Below, in pieces: positions 25,161 to 35,140 of a stretch of 64,000 bases of DNA. Location: positions 13,261,523-13,325,522 of the forward strand of contig OX336342.1 in assembly GCA_946902875.1 (NCBI GenBank), given 5' to 3'. Source of the DNA: Nematopogon swammerdamellus. Its lineage: Eukaryota; Arthropoda; Insecta; Lepidoptera; Adelidae. The notes under the pieces were generated by a model that ran no database searches, had not been told where the DNA came from, and saw nothing but the letters and a program-made list of their open reading frames with translations. Positions within the stretch are counted from its first letter, which is position 1. Each line of letters starts with the position of its first letter. A program made the translations under genes and the position numbers.

Positions 25161-25690
25161 ACTAGCTTTTGCCCGCGGCTTCGCTCGCGTGAAATTCGTA
25201 TTTCAAAGGAAGAACTAAGGGCGAGCTGGATTCAGGTACTTAAACGATAAACCGTCTTGAAGAAAGTGAGTAACTTTTTGAGGTCGAAGGCGGAGTTGCG
25301 TTCAGGAAGACGATAAACCTTCTCGAAGACAGTAAGTAACTATGGGCGAGGCCGAAGGCCGAGCTGCGTTCAGGATGAGGGTAACCTTTTCGAAGAAAGT
25401 AACTAACAGAGGGCGAGGCCGAAGGCCGAGCTGCGTTCAGGAAGAGGATAACCTTTTCAAAGAAAGTAAGTAACAGAGGGCGAGGCCGAAGGCCGAGCTG
25501 CGTTCAGGAATACCATAAAACTTCTCGGAGAAAGTAAGTTACAGAGGGCGAGGCCGAAGGCCGAGCTGCGTTCAGGAAGACGATAAACCTTCTAGAAGAC
25601 AGTAAGTAACTATGGGCGAGGCCGAAGGCCGAGCTGCGTTCAGGAAGAGGATAAACCATCTTTAAGAAAGTACACTGCCTATTTAAATTA
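25161..25690 (+). repeat. CCCGCGG-type element carrying a 68-bp minisatellite (about 7 units)
   Basis: Opens ACTAGCTTTTGCCCGCGGCT and TTCGCTCGCGTGAAATTCG, the usual start of this lepidopteran repeat. It then holds about seven units of 67-68 bp built on GGGCGAGGCCGAAGGCCGAG, CTGCGTTCAGGAAGACGATA, AACCTTCTCGAAGAAAGTAA. Unit-to-unit differences are small. It is non-coding: the unit length is not a multiple of three. Confidence 0.85.
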
Positions 25691-26214
25691 CCTATATCTG
25701 GTGTATAGTGCCATCGTCAATTTTGATACTTCATATTATATCAAGTCAAAAAATAAATAAAATATATAAATAAAGTAAAATAAATAAATAAAGTTTGAAA
25801 TTATGATTGACATGATTGAACGAATGAAATGAAACGAAACGAAATGAAATACAATTTAATGAAATTAAAATACACATAAAAATACACATGAAAATAAATT
25901 GCACCAAATAAATGGCATAAGGGCGGCATTTGCTGCGTTGCCAAGGAATGTCTTCTAAACAAGTTTTAAATGTTTCAAAATGTTTCAATATAACCTGACA
26001 TTGTTAGCAACATCATATGGACTATGGATACTATCCTGTCGAAACTAGGTGCAATGTCAGAACTTCTCTTTGGTCAAACCTGTTTTAAACATACTCGTAA
26101 TTTAACCAGGCAACTGCATTGGTTGGATTTCCCATCTCACTTTATATTATACTACATATTTCAAGAAATTAGCAGATAGAGATAAATAAAAAGACAACAA
26201 GCGAAAGATAGATA
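25691..26214. other. gene-free AT-rich sequence
   Basis: Simple AAATA/GAAAT-rich stretch near 25745-25880. No gene. Confidence 0.4.
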
Positions 26215-26296
26215 ATTGGACCGAATGCCCATGGGCGTCATTAGACACCTTATGGGTGGCTCGACGACATAATATGTCGCTCTTTTAATAAAAAAA
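26215..26296 (+). mobile_element. LINE 3'-end fragment
   Basis: CCGAATGCCCATGGGCGTCA followed by TTAGACACCTTATGGGTGG and a poly-A-like AAAAAAAAT matches the 3' end of the LINE fragment at 54633-54790. Only the tail is present. Confidence 0.55.
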
Positions 26297-26629
26297 AATA
26301 TCACAGATACCTACGATCAAACCGATTGTATTTCTAATTAGCTAACGACTTAGATACGCTTACAATTTGTTTTGTAGATAGCTCAGAATAGTAATAGACG
26401 GTGGAGCGAGCGGTGGAAAGGCACCGGGGAATTTGTGACGCGGCCGCGGTCTGGAACCACTGAGGACGTCACCACACGGCTCAACTGTTCACTTATCTGC
26501 CTCTAGCCAGCGCGACAGCGGAGGGCCATTGGGAATATTGCATTATAAACGTACGAACTATGCTTCTCCCTCAGTATAGCTGTATGGCAATTAAGTATAC
26601 CTGTTTTTCCTGCAGTAGGTAAATACATA

Positions 26630-26720
26630 CCACACACTGTATCACGACAATCGGGATAAGCAGAGTAATCGGTATTGTGCTACAAGCACGACCACCACGT
26701 TTAGCAATGTATTAGGACTA
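26630..26720 (+). repeat. interspersed repeat family A, left half, interrupted
   Basis: CACACTGTATCACGACAATC, then GGGATAAGCAGAGTAATCGG, ACGACCACCACGTTTAGCAA and TGTATTAGGAC match the left part of the family. The match stops at about 26718 and resumes in order at about 34131, so roughly 7.4 kb of later insertions separate the two halves. Confidence 0.75.
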
Positions 26721-26727
26721 TATATTA

Positions 26728-27128
26728 GCGGCGGGTGGCCGAGTGGTTTGGGCATCGGCTTCTCATGCGAGAGGTCCGAGCTTCGAATCCGGTCGGCGTG
26801 TACCAATGAGTTTTTTCTGACGAAAAAATTTACGTGCATACCTACACCTGCTGCTTCACCGTTCGGACCGGTGTAAAACTGTAGGTCCCTTCCCTTGCCC
26901 CTTACTAGGTGGTAGGCTCAAATTGTAGCCGACTGGGTTGGTACCACCGTACTGGATGTAAGATGGCCGCATAGCAACCTCGGTTGTTTTCTCCTCTAGT
27001 CCAATATAGCCAGCAATCCAGGGAAGTCTCCGGTATGGCACCTACCATCTCGGAGGTGATATTGGCTGGTCGGAGCATGCGCTTTGGCCCCTCCGACTCA
27101 GCCACCCATAACGGATTACATAAAAAAA
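26728..27128 (+). mobile_element. tRNA-derived SINE, complete
   Basis: The head folds like a long-variable-arm tRNA (Ser/Leu type): GGGTGGCCGAGTGGTTTGGG contains box A and GAGCTTCGAATCCGGTC contains box B. The body shares AACTGTAGGTCCCTTCCCTT, ACTAGGTGGTAGG and TTGGTACCACCGTACTGGAT with the composite tRNA/5S SINEs. It continues with CGGTATGGCACCTACCATC and GTGATATTGGCTGGTCGGAG, ending CCACCCATAACGGATTACAT plus an A/TA-rich tail. Reverse fragments occur at 45771, 53428, 56113 and 56362. Its TA-rich 3' tail appears to be the landing site for the R4-like elements that follow. Confidence 0.85.
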
Positions 27129-27145
27129 ATATATATATATATATA

Positions 27146-28267
27146 AATCCTCGTCCAAGTTTTTTGAACCTCAGCCATCGTTGGGTTTTGGCTGGACAAT
27201 CTTCATCATCCCCGCCCAAGATCACCTTGGGAGAGAGGGTAGATGTTGTAGATATTAGTGGTAGATGTTAGTCATCAGTGGTGTGATTGTTGTTTCCTTG
27301 TAATTCTTCCAAATAGCCGGTCATAAATTTTGTCATTATATTGCATGTATGTATAGCAGCTTGTTGTTGTAAAATTTCAATTTTGATATCTGCTTTTAAA
27401 TCCGAAATGTATTTGTCTATAGATGTGCCAACAATTCCTGTAGTTCCAATCACTATTGGTATAATTTTTGCTTTCGTTTTCCATAACCTTTCAATTTCAA
27501 TTCTGAGTGCATAATATTTGGTAAGCTTTTCTGTCTCTTTTTTTATAACATTATAATCGGAGGGCACTGTAACATCTATGAGGAAAGTTCTATTATTTAT
27601 TTTATCAGTATATATTATGTCCGGTCTATTATTCGGTAGAGGATAGTCGGTGAGAACTGGAATTTCCCACATTATTTTTGCACTGGAGTTTTCTTTGACA
27701 TGTGGTTCACTAAGGGGACACTTCCACCACATAGTTGTTGTCTCAATGTTATGTTTTTTGTTGAGGCACCAATATACATATTTTACCAGATGGTTATGTC
27801 TTTTTAGGTATAGTGGCTGGACAAGAACTTTGCAGCCAGAAACGATATGCATTGCAGTTTCATCTTTTTCATTGCAGAGTCTACACTTCCCATCTGTTGC
27901 TTTTTTTATAATATCCCTTTCAAATTGTCGTGTTGTTATAGCTTGATCTTGTATTGCAAATAATTGTGATTCAAATTTTGCAGTAATTGGTTTTTTTTAA
28001 GCCATTGGAAACTTTTTATATAATTTATGTTCTGATTAAACAATACTTTATTTATTAATTGCCCATGCATTGGTTTATTTTTCCATATCTCGATATTATT
28101 TTTTATTTGTTTCGTCAGTATGTTTCCAGAAAAGCCATTAATATTTAACTCAAGTTTGAATTGTACACTTTCCTTTTCTATGCTATGTAGTAATTTACAT
28201 GTATCGTGATTTTTTATAGTTTCTTTCACTTTGTCTTGATTTTCGTTGTTTAAATATTCATCGAAGT
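27146..28267 (-). pseudogene. 5'-truncated R4/Dong-like non-LTR retrotransposon, diverged subfamily
   Basis: The minus strand encodes the C-terminal third of the same type of protein as the full element at 29825-33982, clearly diverged from it. It retains KCRLCNEKDET with MHIVSGC (CCHC knuckle), the nuclease core PNNRPDIIY with FLIDVTVPSDY, and the tail IVIGTTGIVG plus EILQQQAAI. The frame opens at about 28229 and shifts near 28000, at a run of eight T in the plus strand, and then reopens to a stop near 27268. The 3' untranslated part runs to about 27146 and abuts a (TA)n run. The 5' break at about 28267 abuts a longer (TA)n run. It is broken and not functional. Confidence 0.85.
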
Positions 28268-28302
<35 letters not shown>

Positions 28303-28305
28303 TAT
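28267..28305. repeat. (TA)n tract between two head-to-head retrotransposon copies
   Basis: Nearly pure TA dinucleotides with one AA interruption. It separates the 5' ends of the minus-strand copy (to 28267) and the plus-strand copy (from 28306). Confidence 0.9.
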
Positions 28306-29349
28306 AAGGCCTATATAGCATAATATCACAAGGTAAAAAATTTAGACAAAAACTTAATATCGAACAACCCACGGAAGATGAAATCTTAATCCACAAAAAA
28401 CAGACTGAACAATCCAAAGAAAATTGGAAAGAAAAGCCACTACATGGTCAAATTGTGAGAGAGGTACTAATGCACCCAAATACGGATACTGAAAAATCTT
28501 TCTCTTGGCAAAAAAAACAACCTACTACTCCCCAAATGGAATCTAAAATTTTTGTAATACAAGAACAATCGGTCAGAACAAAACAGTTTGAACGTGATAT
28601 TTTAAAACTTGATACAGATGGACGATGCCGATTATGTCACGAAAAGGATGAAACAGTCAGGCATATCATCTCAGGATGTAAAATATTAGTACAGCCACTA
28701 TATCTAAAGAGACACAATCAATTAGTCAAATACGTTTATTGGAATTTACTCAAGAAACACAAGTCCGAAACAACAAAATTTTGGTGGAAATGCCCGTTAA
28801 ATGAACCACATGTGGTGGAAAATGAGGAATTTAAACTAATATGGGAAATTGCTGTCACCACTGATTATGCGTTACCTAACAACCGACCAGACCTCATATA
28901 TGTAGACAAAAATAAAAACAGAACTTACCTTATCGATGTCACAGTGCCATCCGACTATAACCTCACTAGGAAGGAAAATGAAAAACTTACTAAATACTAC
29001 GCACTAAAAATTGAGGTCCAAAGATTGTGGAATACAAGAGTCGAAATCGTCCCAATAGTTATAGGCACTACAGGAATTATAAATAAATCAACAGAGAAAC
29101 ACATAAAAAATTTAGACGCTGGTATAAAATTAGAAATACTCCAACAACAGGCTGCAATTGAAACCACAAAAATAATGACCAAATTTCTGAGTGGAAATCT
29201 ACCTCCGGACAGTGAAGACAATAATATTATGTAACTCAAGACTGATCGGTGGGCCCGTCTTCTATCTTGGGAGGCACTCGAGCGAGGACGGGTGGCAGAC
29301 CGGCGAGTACAATCGCCGACGACTCCGAAAAAATCCGGAAGAATAAAAT
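28306..29349 (+). pseudogene. 5'-truncated copy of the R4/Dong-like element, nearly identical to the full copy
   Basis: This matches 33054-34097 of the full-length element over 1,044 bp with no length difference and roughly ten substitutions that I can count by eye, for example the codons for the last residues, NNIM here and NHIL there. The reading frame is open to the stop at 29232-29234 and includes the CCHC knuckle and the RPD nuclease motif. All upstream parts (Myb-like repeats and reverse transcriptase) are missing, so it is a 5'-truncated insertion. The near identity implies a recent origin. Its 3' end ends in AATAAAATT and a short TA run that directly precedes the 5' untranslated region of the full copy. 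Confidence 0.9.
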
Positions 29350-29360
29350 TATATATATAT

Positions 29361-32300
29361 AATCTGCCAACGGTCAAACAAGTCGGTGTGTGAAATTTCG
29401 AAACATTTTAAAATAATTAATTTCTGTAGGATTTTTACCAATATTGTGTATAGGAATTATAGCTTAGAGAGTTTTACATTTGAGAAGTAATCAATTTCAG
29501 ATTTTTAGTGTATATTTTTGAAAATATCAAGGAGAGAAAATTTGAAGTGAAGAATTTGGAACCGATGGAAAAAAAAGTAGCAACTGCAGGAAAACACATA
29601 CGAAAATAAAGGTGCCACTTTTCTTTACACAAATCTGAAACGAGATCATAATTCCATTGAAAAACCACTGAAATTCAGAAGATGAAAACGTTGAAGTGGT
29701 AAATTTAAAATGTCAATTTGAATGTCAACATCAACCAATGACATCAACAACACAGATAAGCTTTTCTTTTATTCTTCATAGGTAATTAAAATTATAAGTT
29801 ACCATTGATTGGAAAAGATAAAAAATGAATTCGCGCACTGAACTACTGACGACTACCGATGATACCTTGCAGCAAAGGAGTATTCCAACTAATGCTGCCG
29901 GTACATGTGGGAATAATAGACCTAATTGTAATATGCTTGAAGATCGAAGGCGAATATGGTCAAAAGATGAAATGATCGAACTTATGTACTGTTACTATAA
30001 AACAAGATCACAAGGAACTGGATACTTAGCACGTCTAGAAAAATTATTTGTAGAAAGGAATGCAAACAACGAAAAGAGTAAAAGATTCACCGGGACAACG
30101 TTATCGACTCAAGCGAGAAGAATTATAGCTAACGAAATGATATCAAAAGAACTCTTAAATGAAATAAAAAACAAAGCTGGAAATAATGTCGACCCTTGTA
30201 TTTCGACAATAATGCATGACAGAAATAATGTGCTACAAAAAAATATTGATGATTCTAGAAGAAAATGGTCAAACGAAGAAATGATGGAATTGCTTTTTTG
30301 TAATTTTAAAGCAAGAGAAACTGGAAGGGGATATTTAAAAAAATTACAATATTTGTTCCAAGAAAGAAACCCAAATAACCCTAAAACCTCCAAACACAAT
30401 GGCCATACTTTATCCAACCAAGCTAGAAAAATTATTATCTACAAAATGTTACCAGAACAAATCATACATGATATTGAAAATGCACCCTGCACAACTGAAA
30501 ATATCATGGAGTTCCTCAGCCAATCTGAATGCCAGGAAATAGGTACAAATTCTAATAATACTAATGCAACAACGAGGTATTTGGGTTCACTATACTCCCC
30601 CTATAATGAAGAGAGTGAAATAACCTATGATAGAGAACTAATAAATCCAATAACAGATTCGATTAACAATCACACAGAACAGGTACCCAGTACAACACCC
30701 ACTGATACCTTCAACAACAATGAAGTTGCAGAATCAATATTGTCCAGAGAATTAATAAATTCAAGAAAAGAACCGAATGCTGACCATACATATGTAAACG
30801 AATATACAGCTGCTAATGCACATAGGACAGGCAATATAACAGAAATAAATGAAGATGTCTCCTTCGATATATTCTTAACACCAGATTTAACCAATTATAA
30901 TATGAATAACAATTATAATACGGAGTCAAATTTATATAATGACAGAAGTCATTTAATAAAGAATTTAATAAGTACAATAGAAGAAATAAAGAAAACTGAT
31001 ATAAATGAAAGACAATACTTGCCGAAAGGCATGATAAACAAACAATTCATAAAAAATGTAACTGAAATAAATGCATATTTACCAAATATACTAACATTTA
31101 ACATGAACATAACAGAATTAAACATAATCCTCTACTCAGCAGCGATGACAGTTATAAAAGAAAACAAACAGAAAATACTTGAAAAATCATTTAACAATAG
31201 TAATCAGGTCCCAGTTTGGAAAAAGAGAATACAGGATAAAATTGAAATATTGAGAAAAAACCTTGGACAACTGATCGAAACTTCACGTGGTGTTACTAGC
31301 AGGAGAATGAGAAATATCAAGGACAACCTACATAAAAAGTATAATATAACAACTGATATAATGTTATACAATATAATTGAACTACTAAAACAAAAAATCA
31401 AAATGTATGCGGGAAGAATCAAACGCTATGAAAATGAAAATAGGAAAAAAAAAGAAAACATGCTATTCAAACAAAATGAACGAAAATTCTACAGGAAAAT
31501 GTTTGAAAAAAATATAACTCCAAAAGAAATTCCAACAAAGAACGAAATAGAAGAATTTTGGTCAAACATTTACAGTCAGCCTGTTGACATTGATAAGTCG
31601 AATATTATGATACAAACAATTGCAGATAAAATACCAATAATCCAGAATAACAATTTTAATGCAATAAATGATATAGCATTCAAAGATGCAATAAGAAATC
31701 TAAAAAACTGGAAGACCCCCGGAATAGACAAATTACAAAACTATTACCTCAAATATTTTACCAGTGCACATCCATACATACTGCATTACTTTAACAAAAT
31801 TCTTAATGACGAAGAACAGATAGAACCGTGGCTTACAACAGGTGTGGTCACTTTAATCCCAAAAAATCCGAATACAAATGATCCAAAAAATTGGAGGCCG
31901 ATCGCATGCTTACCAACCACTTACAAATTATTTACATATATCCTATATGTAGAAATATACAAACATTGTAATGCCAATGATATAATGACTCCTTACCAAA
32001 GAGGTTGTAAATGGGGCGCGAGAGGTTGCAAAGACCATTTAATTGTCAATAAATCTATCTTAGAAGATACAAACACATACAAGAAAAACCTAAACATGGC
32101 GTGGATAGATTACAAAAAAGCATATGATTCGGTACCACATGAATGGATTATTCTCATCCTCAAAATATATAAATGCCCTAACGTAATTACAAATTGTATA
32201 TCAAAAGTTATGAAAACATGGCAAGTGATTATGAATACAATAAGCACTGACTCAAGAATTACAACAAAGCCAATAATTATAAAACGAGGAATATTTCAAG

Positions 32301-34097
32301 GAGATTCTCTGTCCCCTTTACTATTTTGTCTATGTCTTAATCCATTATCAAAATTACTGAGTGAATATGAAAAAACTGGATATATTTTAAGAAGTGGCCA
32401 AATAATTAATCACCTCCTCTACATGGATGATATAAAACTATACGCTGCAAATAAATATCAGCTATCAAATCTAATAGATACCGTAGAAATATACTCCAAA
32501 CAAATTGGAATGGAATTTGGCTTAGAAAAATGTAAAGTACTAGAAATAAAAGGTAGTAAAAGAATAAACGCTGAAGGTGAAGACCATATACTGCTTGATG
32601 GAAACAAATTCGAAGCCTTAAATAACAAAAAATACAAATATCTCGGCATTGATGAAAATGGGGAAATCAACCACAAACAAATAATAGAAGAAAAGAAAAA
32701 TGAATACATAAGAAGAGTAAGAAAAATCATTCAATCTACATTAAACTCAAGAAATATTATAAAGGCCATAAATACATACGCAACACCGGTTCTTATATAT
32801 ACTTTCAATGTAATAAATTATACTGTGGATGACTTTAAAAAAATTGACAGAAAAACAAGGAAACTCCTAAACATATATAACATGCACCAACAAAAATCTA
32901 ACACAGAAAGACTATATCTACCAGTCAATGAAGGAGGAAGAGGCCTACTAAACATAGAAAATCTATATATCAAATTAACTATTAAAATGGAAAAATATCT
33001 AGATGACAAAAATGACAATGTCCTAAAAGTAATTGTTGATCATGATAAGGAAAAAGGCCTATATAGCATAATATCACAAGGTAAAAAATTTAGACAAAAA
33101 CTTAATATCGAACAACCCACGGAAGATGAAATCTTAATCCACAAAAAACAGACTGAACAATCCAAAGAAAATTGGAAAGAAAAGCCACTACATGGTCAAA
33201 TTGTGAGAGAGGTACTAATGCACCCAAATACGGATACTGAAAAATCTTTCTCTTGGCAAAAAAAACAACCTACTACTCCCCAAATGGAATCTAAAATTTT
33301 TGTAATACAAGAACAATCGGTCAGAACAAAACAGTTTGAACGTGATATTTTAAAACTTGATACAGATGGACGATGCCGATTATGTCACGAAAAGGATGAA
33401 ACAGTCAGGCATATCATCTCAGGATGTAAAATATTAGTACAGCCACTATATCTAAAGAGACATAACCAACTAGTCAAATACGTTTATTGGAATTTACTCA
33501 AGAAACACAAGTCCGAAACAACTAAATTTTGGTGGAAATGCCCGTTAAATGAACCACATGTGGTGGAAAATGAAGAATTTAAACTAATATGGGAAATTGC
33601 TGTCACCACTGATTATGCGTTACCTAACAACAGACCAGACCTCATATATGTAGACAAAAATAAAAACAGAACTTACCTTATCGATGTCACAGTGCCATCC
33701 GACTATAACCTCACTAGGAAGGAAAATGAAAAACTTACTAAATACTACGCACTAAAAATTGAGGTCCAAAGATTGTGGAATACAAGAGTCGAAATCGTCC
33801 CAATAGTTATAGGCACTACAGGAATTATAAATAAATCAACAGAGAAACACATAAAAAATTTAGACGCTGGTATAAAATTAGAAATACTCCAACAACAGGC
33901 TGCAATTGAAACCACAAAAATAATGACCAAATTTCTGAGTGGAAATCTACCTCCTGACAGTGAAGACAATCATATTTTGTAACTCAAGACTGATCGGTGG
34001 GCCCGTCTTCTATCTTGGGAGGCACTCGAGCGAGGACGGGTGGCAGACCGGCGAGTACAATCGCCGACGACTCCGAAAAAATCCGGAAGAATAAAAT
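29361..34097 (+). mobile_element. full-length R4/Dong-like non-LTR retrotransposon
   Basis: One uninterrupted 1385-codon frame is flanked by about 460 bp of 5' untranslated sequence and about 115 bp of 3' untranslated sequence ending GGAAGAATAAAATT. Both outer borders are TA-dinucleotide runs (29349-29361 and 34098-34109). There is no poly-A tail or long terminal repeat. With a single frame combining reverse transcriptase and a C-terminal restriction-like nuclease, it belongs with early-branching site-specific LINEs. Dong of Bombyx is known to sit in TAA repeats; here the apparent target is TA. Confidence 0.85.
29825..33982 (+). CDS. R4/Dong-clade retrotransposon polyprotein (Myb-like x2, reverse transcriptase, CCHC, REL endonuclease)
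   Basis: This 1385-residue protein would nick target DNA and copy its own RNA at the nick. Seen in sequence: two similar N-terminal modules at about residues 40-110 and 143-215. Each begins RRxWSxxEMxEL, has a GYLxxLxxLFxERNxNN core and ends TLSxQARxII, so they are a tandem duplication of a Myb/SANT-like DNA-binding unit. A long Asn/Lys-rich linker follows. The reverse transcriptase spans roughly 560-960, with the first catalytic Asp in AWIDYKKAYD (about 760), IFQGDSLSPLLFCL (about 823) and LLYMDDIKLYA (YMDD at 866-869). A CRLCHEKDETVRHIISGC knuckle starts at 1184. The REL nuclease core has RPD (D1272) and LIDV (D1287). The start is the first ATG of the frame (AAAATGAATTCG). It has no internal stop or frameshift, so it may be active. 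The motif set fits R4/Dong/Rex6; the exact clade needs a phylogeny. Confidence 0.9.
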   Translation: MNSRTELLTTTDDTLQQRSIPTNAAGTCGNNRPNCNMLEDRRRIWSKDEMIELMYCYYKTRSQGTGYLARLEKLFVERNANNEKSKRFTGTTLSTQARRIIANEMISKELLNEIKNKAGNNVDPCISTIMHDRNNVLQKNIDDSRRKWSNEEMMELLFCNFKARETGRGYLKKLQYLFQERNPNNPKTSKHNGHTLSNQARKIIIYKMLPEQIIHDIENAPCTTENIMEFLSQSECQEIGTNSNNTNATTRYLGSLYSPYNEESEITYDRELINPITDSINNHTEQVPSTTPTDTFNNNEVAESILSRELINSRKEPNADHTYVNEYTAANAHRTGNITEINEDVSFDIFLTPDLTNYNMNNNYNTESNLYNDRSHLIKNLISTIEEIKKTDINERQYLPKGMINKQFIKNVTEINAYLPNILTFNMNITELNIILYSAAMTVIKENKQKILEKSFNNSNQVPVWKKRIQDKIEILRKNLGQLIETSRGVTSRRMRNIKDNLHKKYNITTDIMLYNIIELLKQKIKMYAGRIKRYENENRKKKENMLFKQNERKFYRKMFEKNITPKEIPTKNEIEEFWSNIYSQPVDIDKSNIMIQTIADKIPIIQNNNFNAINDIAFKDAIRNLKNWKTPGIDKLQNYYLKYFTSAHPYILHYFNKILNDEEQIEPWLTTGVVTLIPKNPNTNDPKNWRPIACLPTTYKLFTYILYVEIYKHCNANDIMTPYQRGCKWGARGCKDHLIVNKSILEDTNTYKKNLNMAWIDYKKAYDSVPHEWIILILKIYKCPNVITNCISKVMKTWQVIMNTISTDSRITTKPIIIKRGIFQGDSLSPLLFCLCLNPLSKLLSEYEKTGYILRSGQIINHLLYMDDIKLYAANKYQLSNLIDTVEIYSKQIGMEFGLEKCKVLEIKGSKRINAEGEDHILLDGNKFEALNNKKYKYLGIDENGEINHKQIIEEKKNEYIRRVRKIIQSTLNSRNIIKAINTYATPVLIYTFNVINYTVDDFKKIDRKTRKLLNIYNMHQQKSNTERLYLPVNEGGRGLLNIENLYIKLTIKMEKYLDDKNDNVLKVIVDHDKEKGLYSIISQGKKFRQKLNIEQPTEDEILIHKKQTEQSKENWKEKPLHGQIVREVLMHPNTDTEKSFSWQKKQPTTPQMESKIFVIQEQSVRTKQFERDILKLDTDGRCRLCHEKDETVRHIISGCKILVQPLYLKRHNQLVKYVYWNLLKKHKSETTKFWWKCPLNEPHVVENEEFKLIWEIAVTTDYALPNNRPDLIYVDKNKNRTYLIDVTVPSDYNLTRKENEKLTKYYALKIEVQRLWNTRVEIVPIVIGTTGIINKSTEKHIKNLDAGIKLEILQQQAAIETTKIMTKFLSGNLPPDSEDNHIL

Positions 34098-34130
34098 TAT
34101 ATATATATAGATAGAGACTATGTTATGTAT

Positions 34131-34378
34131 AGATAACTATCAATTAGCAAGTAAGGCAGGAAGACCCAACTTCTGCATGACTCGATGGAAGGACCGTGCC
34201 AAGGTATGGGCATATTTAGTAATCTGTGGTATGGGTATCCTGTCGCCCTTTCGTACAGCATCTTGTCCTTATCCCTTAGTCGCCTTTTGCGGCATGCACG
34301 GGGAGAGATGCAGTGAGAATATTCGCGGTACATATACAGCGGTATTCTTTTTAAGTACCGGCCCCACACAATACCTGC
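34131..34378 (+). repeat. interspersed repeat family A, right half, interrupted
   Basis: GATAACTATCAATTAGCAAG, then AGGCAGGAAGACCCAACTTC, CTTATCCCTTAGTCGCC, CACGGGGAGAGATGCAGTG and AGTACCGGCCCCACACA continue the family exactly where the left half at 26630-26720 stops. The intervening 7.4 kb therefore arrived later. Confidence 0.75.
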
Positions 34379-34384
34379 AGTAAC

Positions 34385-34450
34385 TATTTTCAACTGACTT
34401 CCAAAAAGGAGGAGGTTCTTAATTCGTCTGTATATTTTTTTTTGTGTCGA
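34385..34450 (+). repeat. family D terminus fragment
   Basis: CAACTGACTTCCAAAAAGGA and GGAGGTTCTTAATTCG match the start of the family also seen at 52531. No partner end is evident nearby. Confidence 0.5.
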
Positions 34451-34565
34451 TCGACACTCGATTTCTCCGCCAATTTTAATGATCTATTTTTAATGATTCT
34501 TTTTCTCATGAGTACGAAGCCCGCTAAGCTGGAACAGATTCTTTTAAAATCGATAAATAAAAAAA

Positions 34566-34765
34566 ACAGACCAAGTACGAGTCGGACTCCAGGGTTCCGT
34601 ACGACCACGTAATTGGTCGGTATTTATTATTTGTTGTTTTACTTTAGAGTTTGAACTATAATCACACCAAACGCTTGTTTGAATTTCCGTTTTTACGGCA
34701 GAAAAACAAAAAAAGTGGACAAGCGCAAGCTGGACTCGCGCACCGAGGATTCCGTACCATCCAAT
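34566..34765 (+). repeat. interspersed repeat family C, rearranged fragment
   Basis: Two starts occur close together: ACCAAGTACGAGTCGGACTC with AGGGTTCCGTACGACC near 34570, and GGACAAGCGCAAGCTGGACT with GAGGATTCCGTACCATCC near 34717. TTTTACTTTAGAGTTTGAAC lies between them. The 3' (GACA)n end is missing. Confidence 0.6.
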
Positions 34766-35140
34766 GATAACTTATAACATATCGCTCGTACCATCACACA
34801 TATATTTGTATTATGTATGTACAAAAATAATTGTGTTTTGGAAAATCACGAAACGCCTAAATAAACACTACAGCAATGGTTTGACTGTCAGGCATTCGTG
34901 TAAGTAATTGAAATATATTTTTACTTTACATACTAATACTTTATAGTTTACTTGTAAACTACAAGTTTACAATTTTCGGATTTTTTCCTATATTTGTGCT
35001 GTGAGGCATTGTTTCTTACCAAATTTCATTATTCTTATGAGGTCTTATATTGGATGGTTGTGGGTGGACTAACGATCTTTGTCAACATGCATGTAACGAT
35101 TGTGTGCGTTAGGGACTAAGTAAACCCTATGCAGTGTGAG
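34766..35140. other. gene-free sequence
   Basis: No supported feature. Confidence 0.35.

Noticed and set aside
25161..25690. Regular repeats suggesting a CRISPR array
   Set aside because: The units are direct 68-bp minisatellite copies without unique spacers, in animal DNA.
26728..26800. A functional tRNA-Ser/Leu gene
   Set aside because: It is the head of a SINE with body and tail attached. No independent acceptor end or terminator follows.
28455..29234. Separate 259-codon gene
   Set aside because: It is the truncated C-terminal part of the retrotransposon, nearly identical to 33203-33982.
27146..29349. Twin-priming as explanation for the head-to-head copies
   Set aside because: Twin-priming inverts the 5' part of one element. 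Here both copies contain the 3' end, and they belong to different subfamilies.
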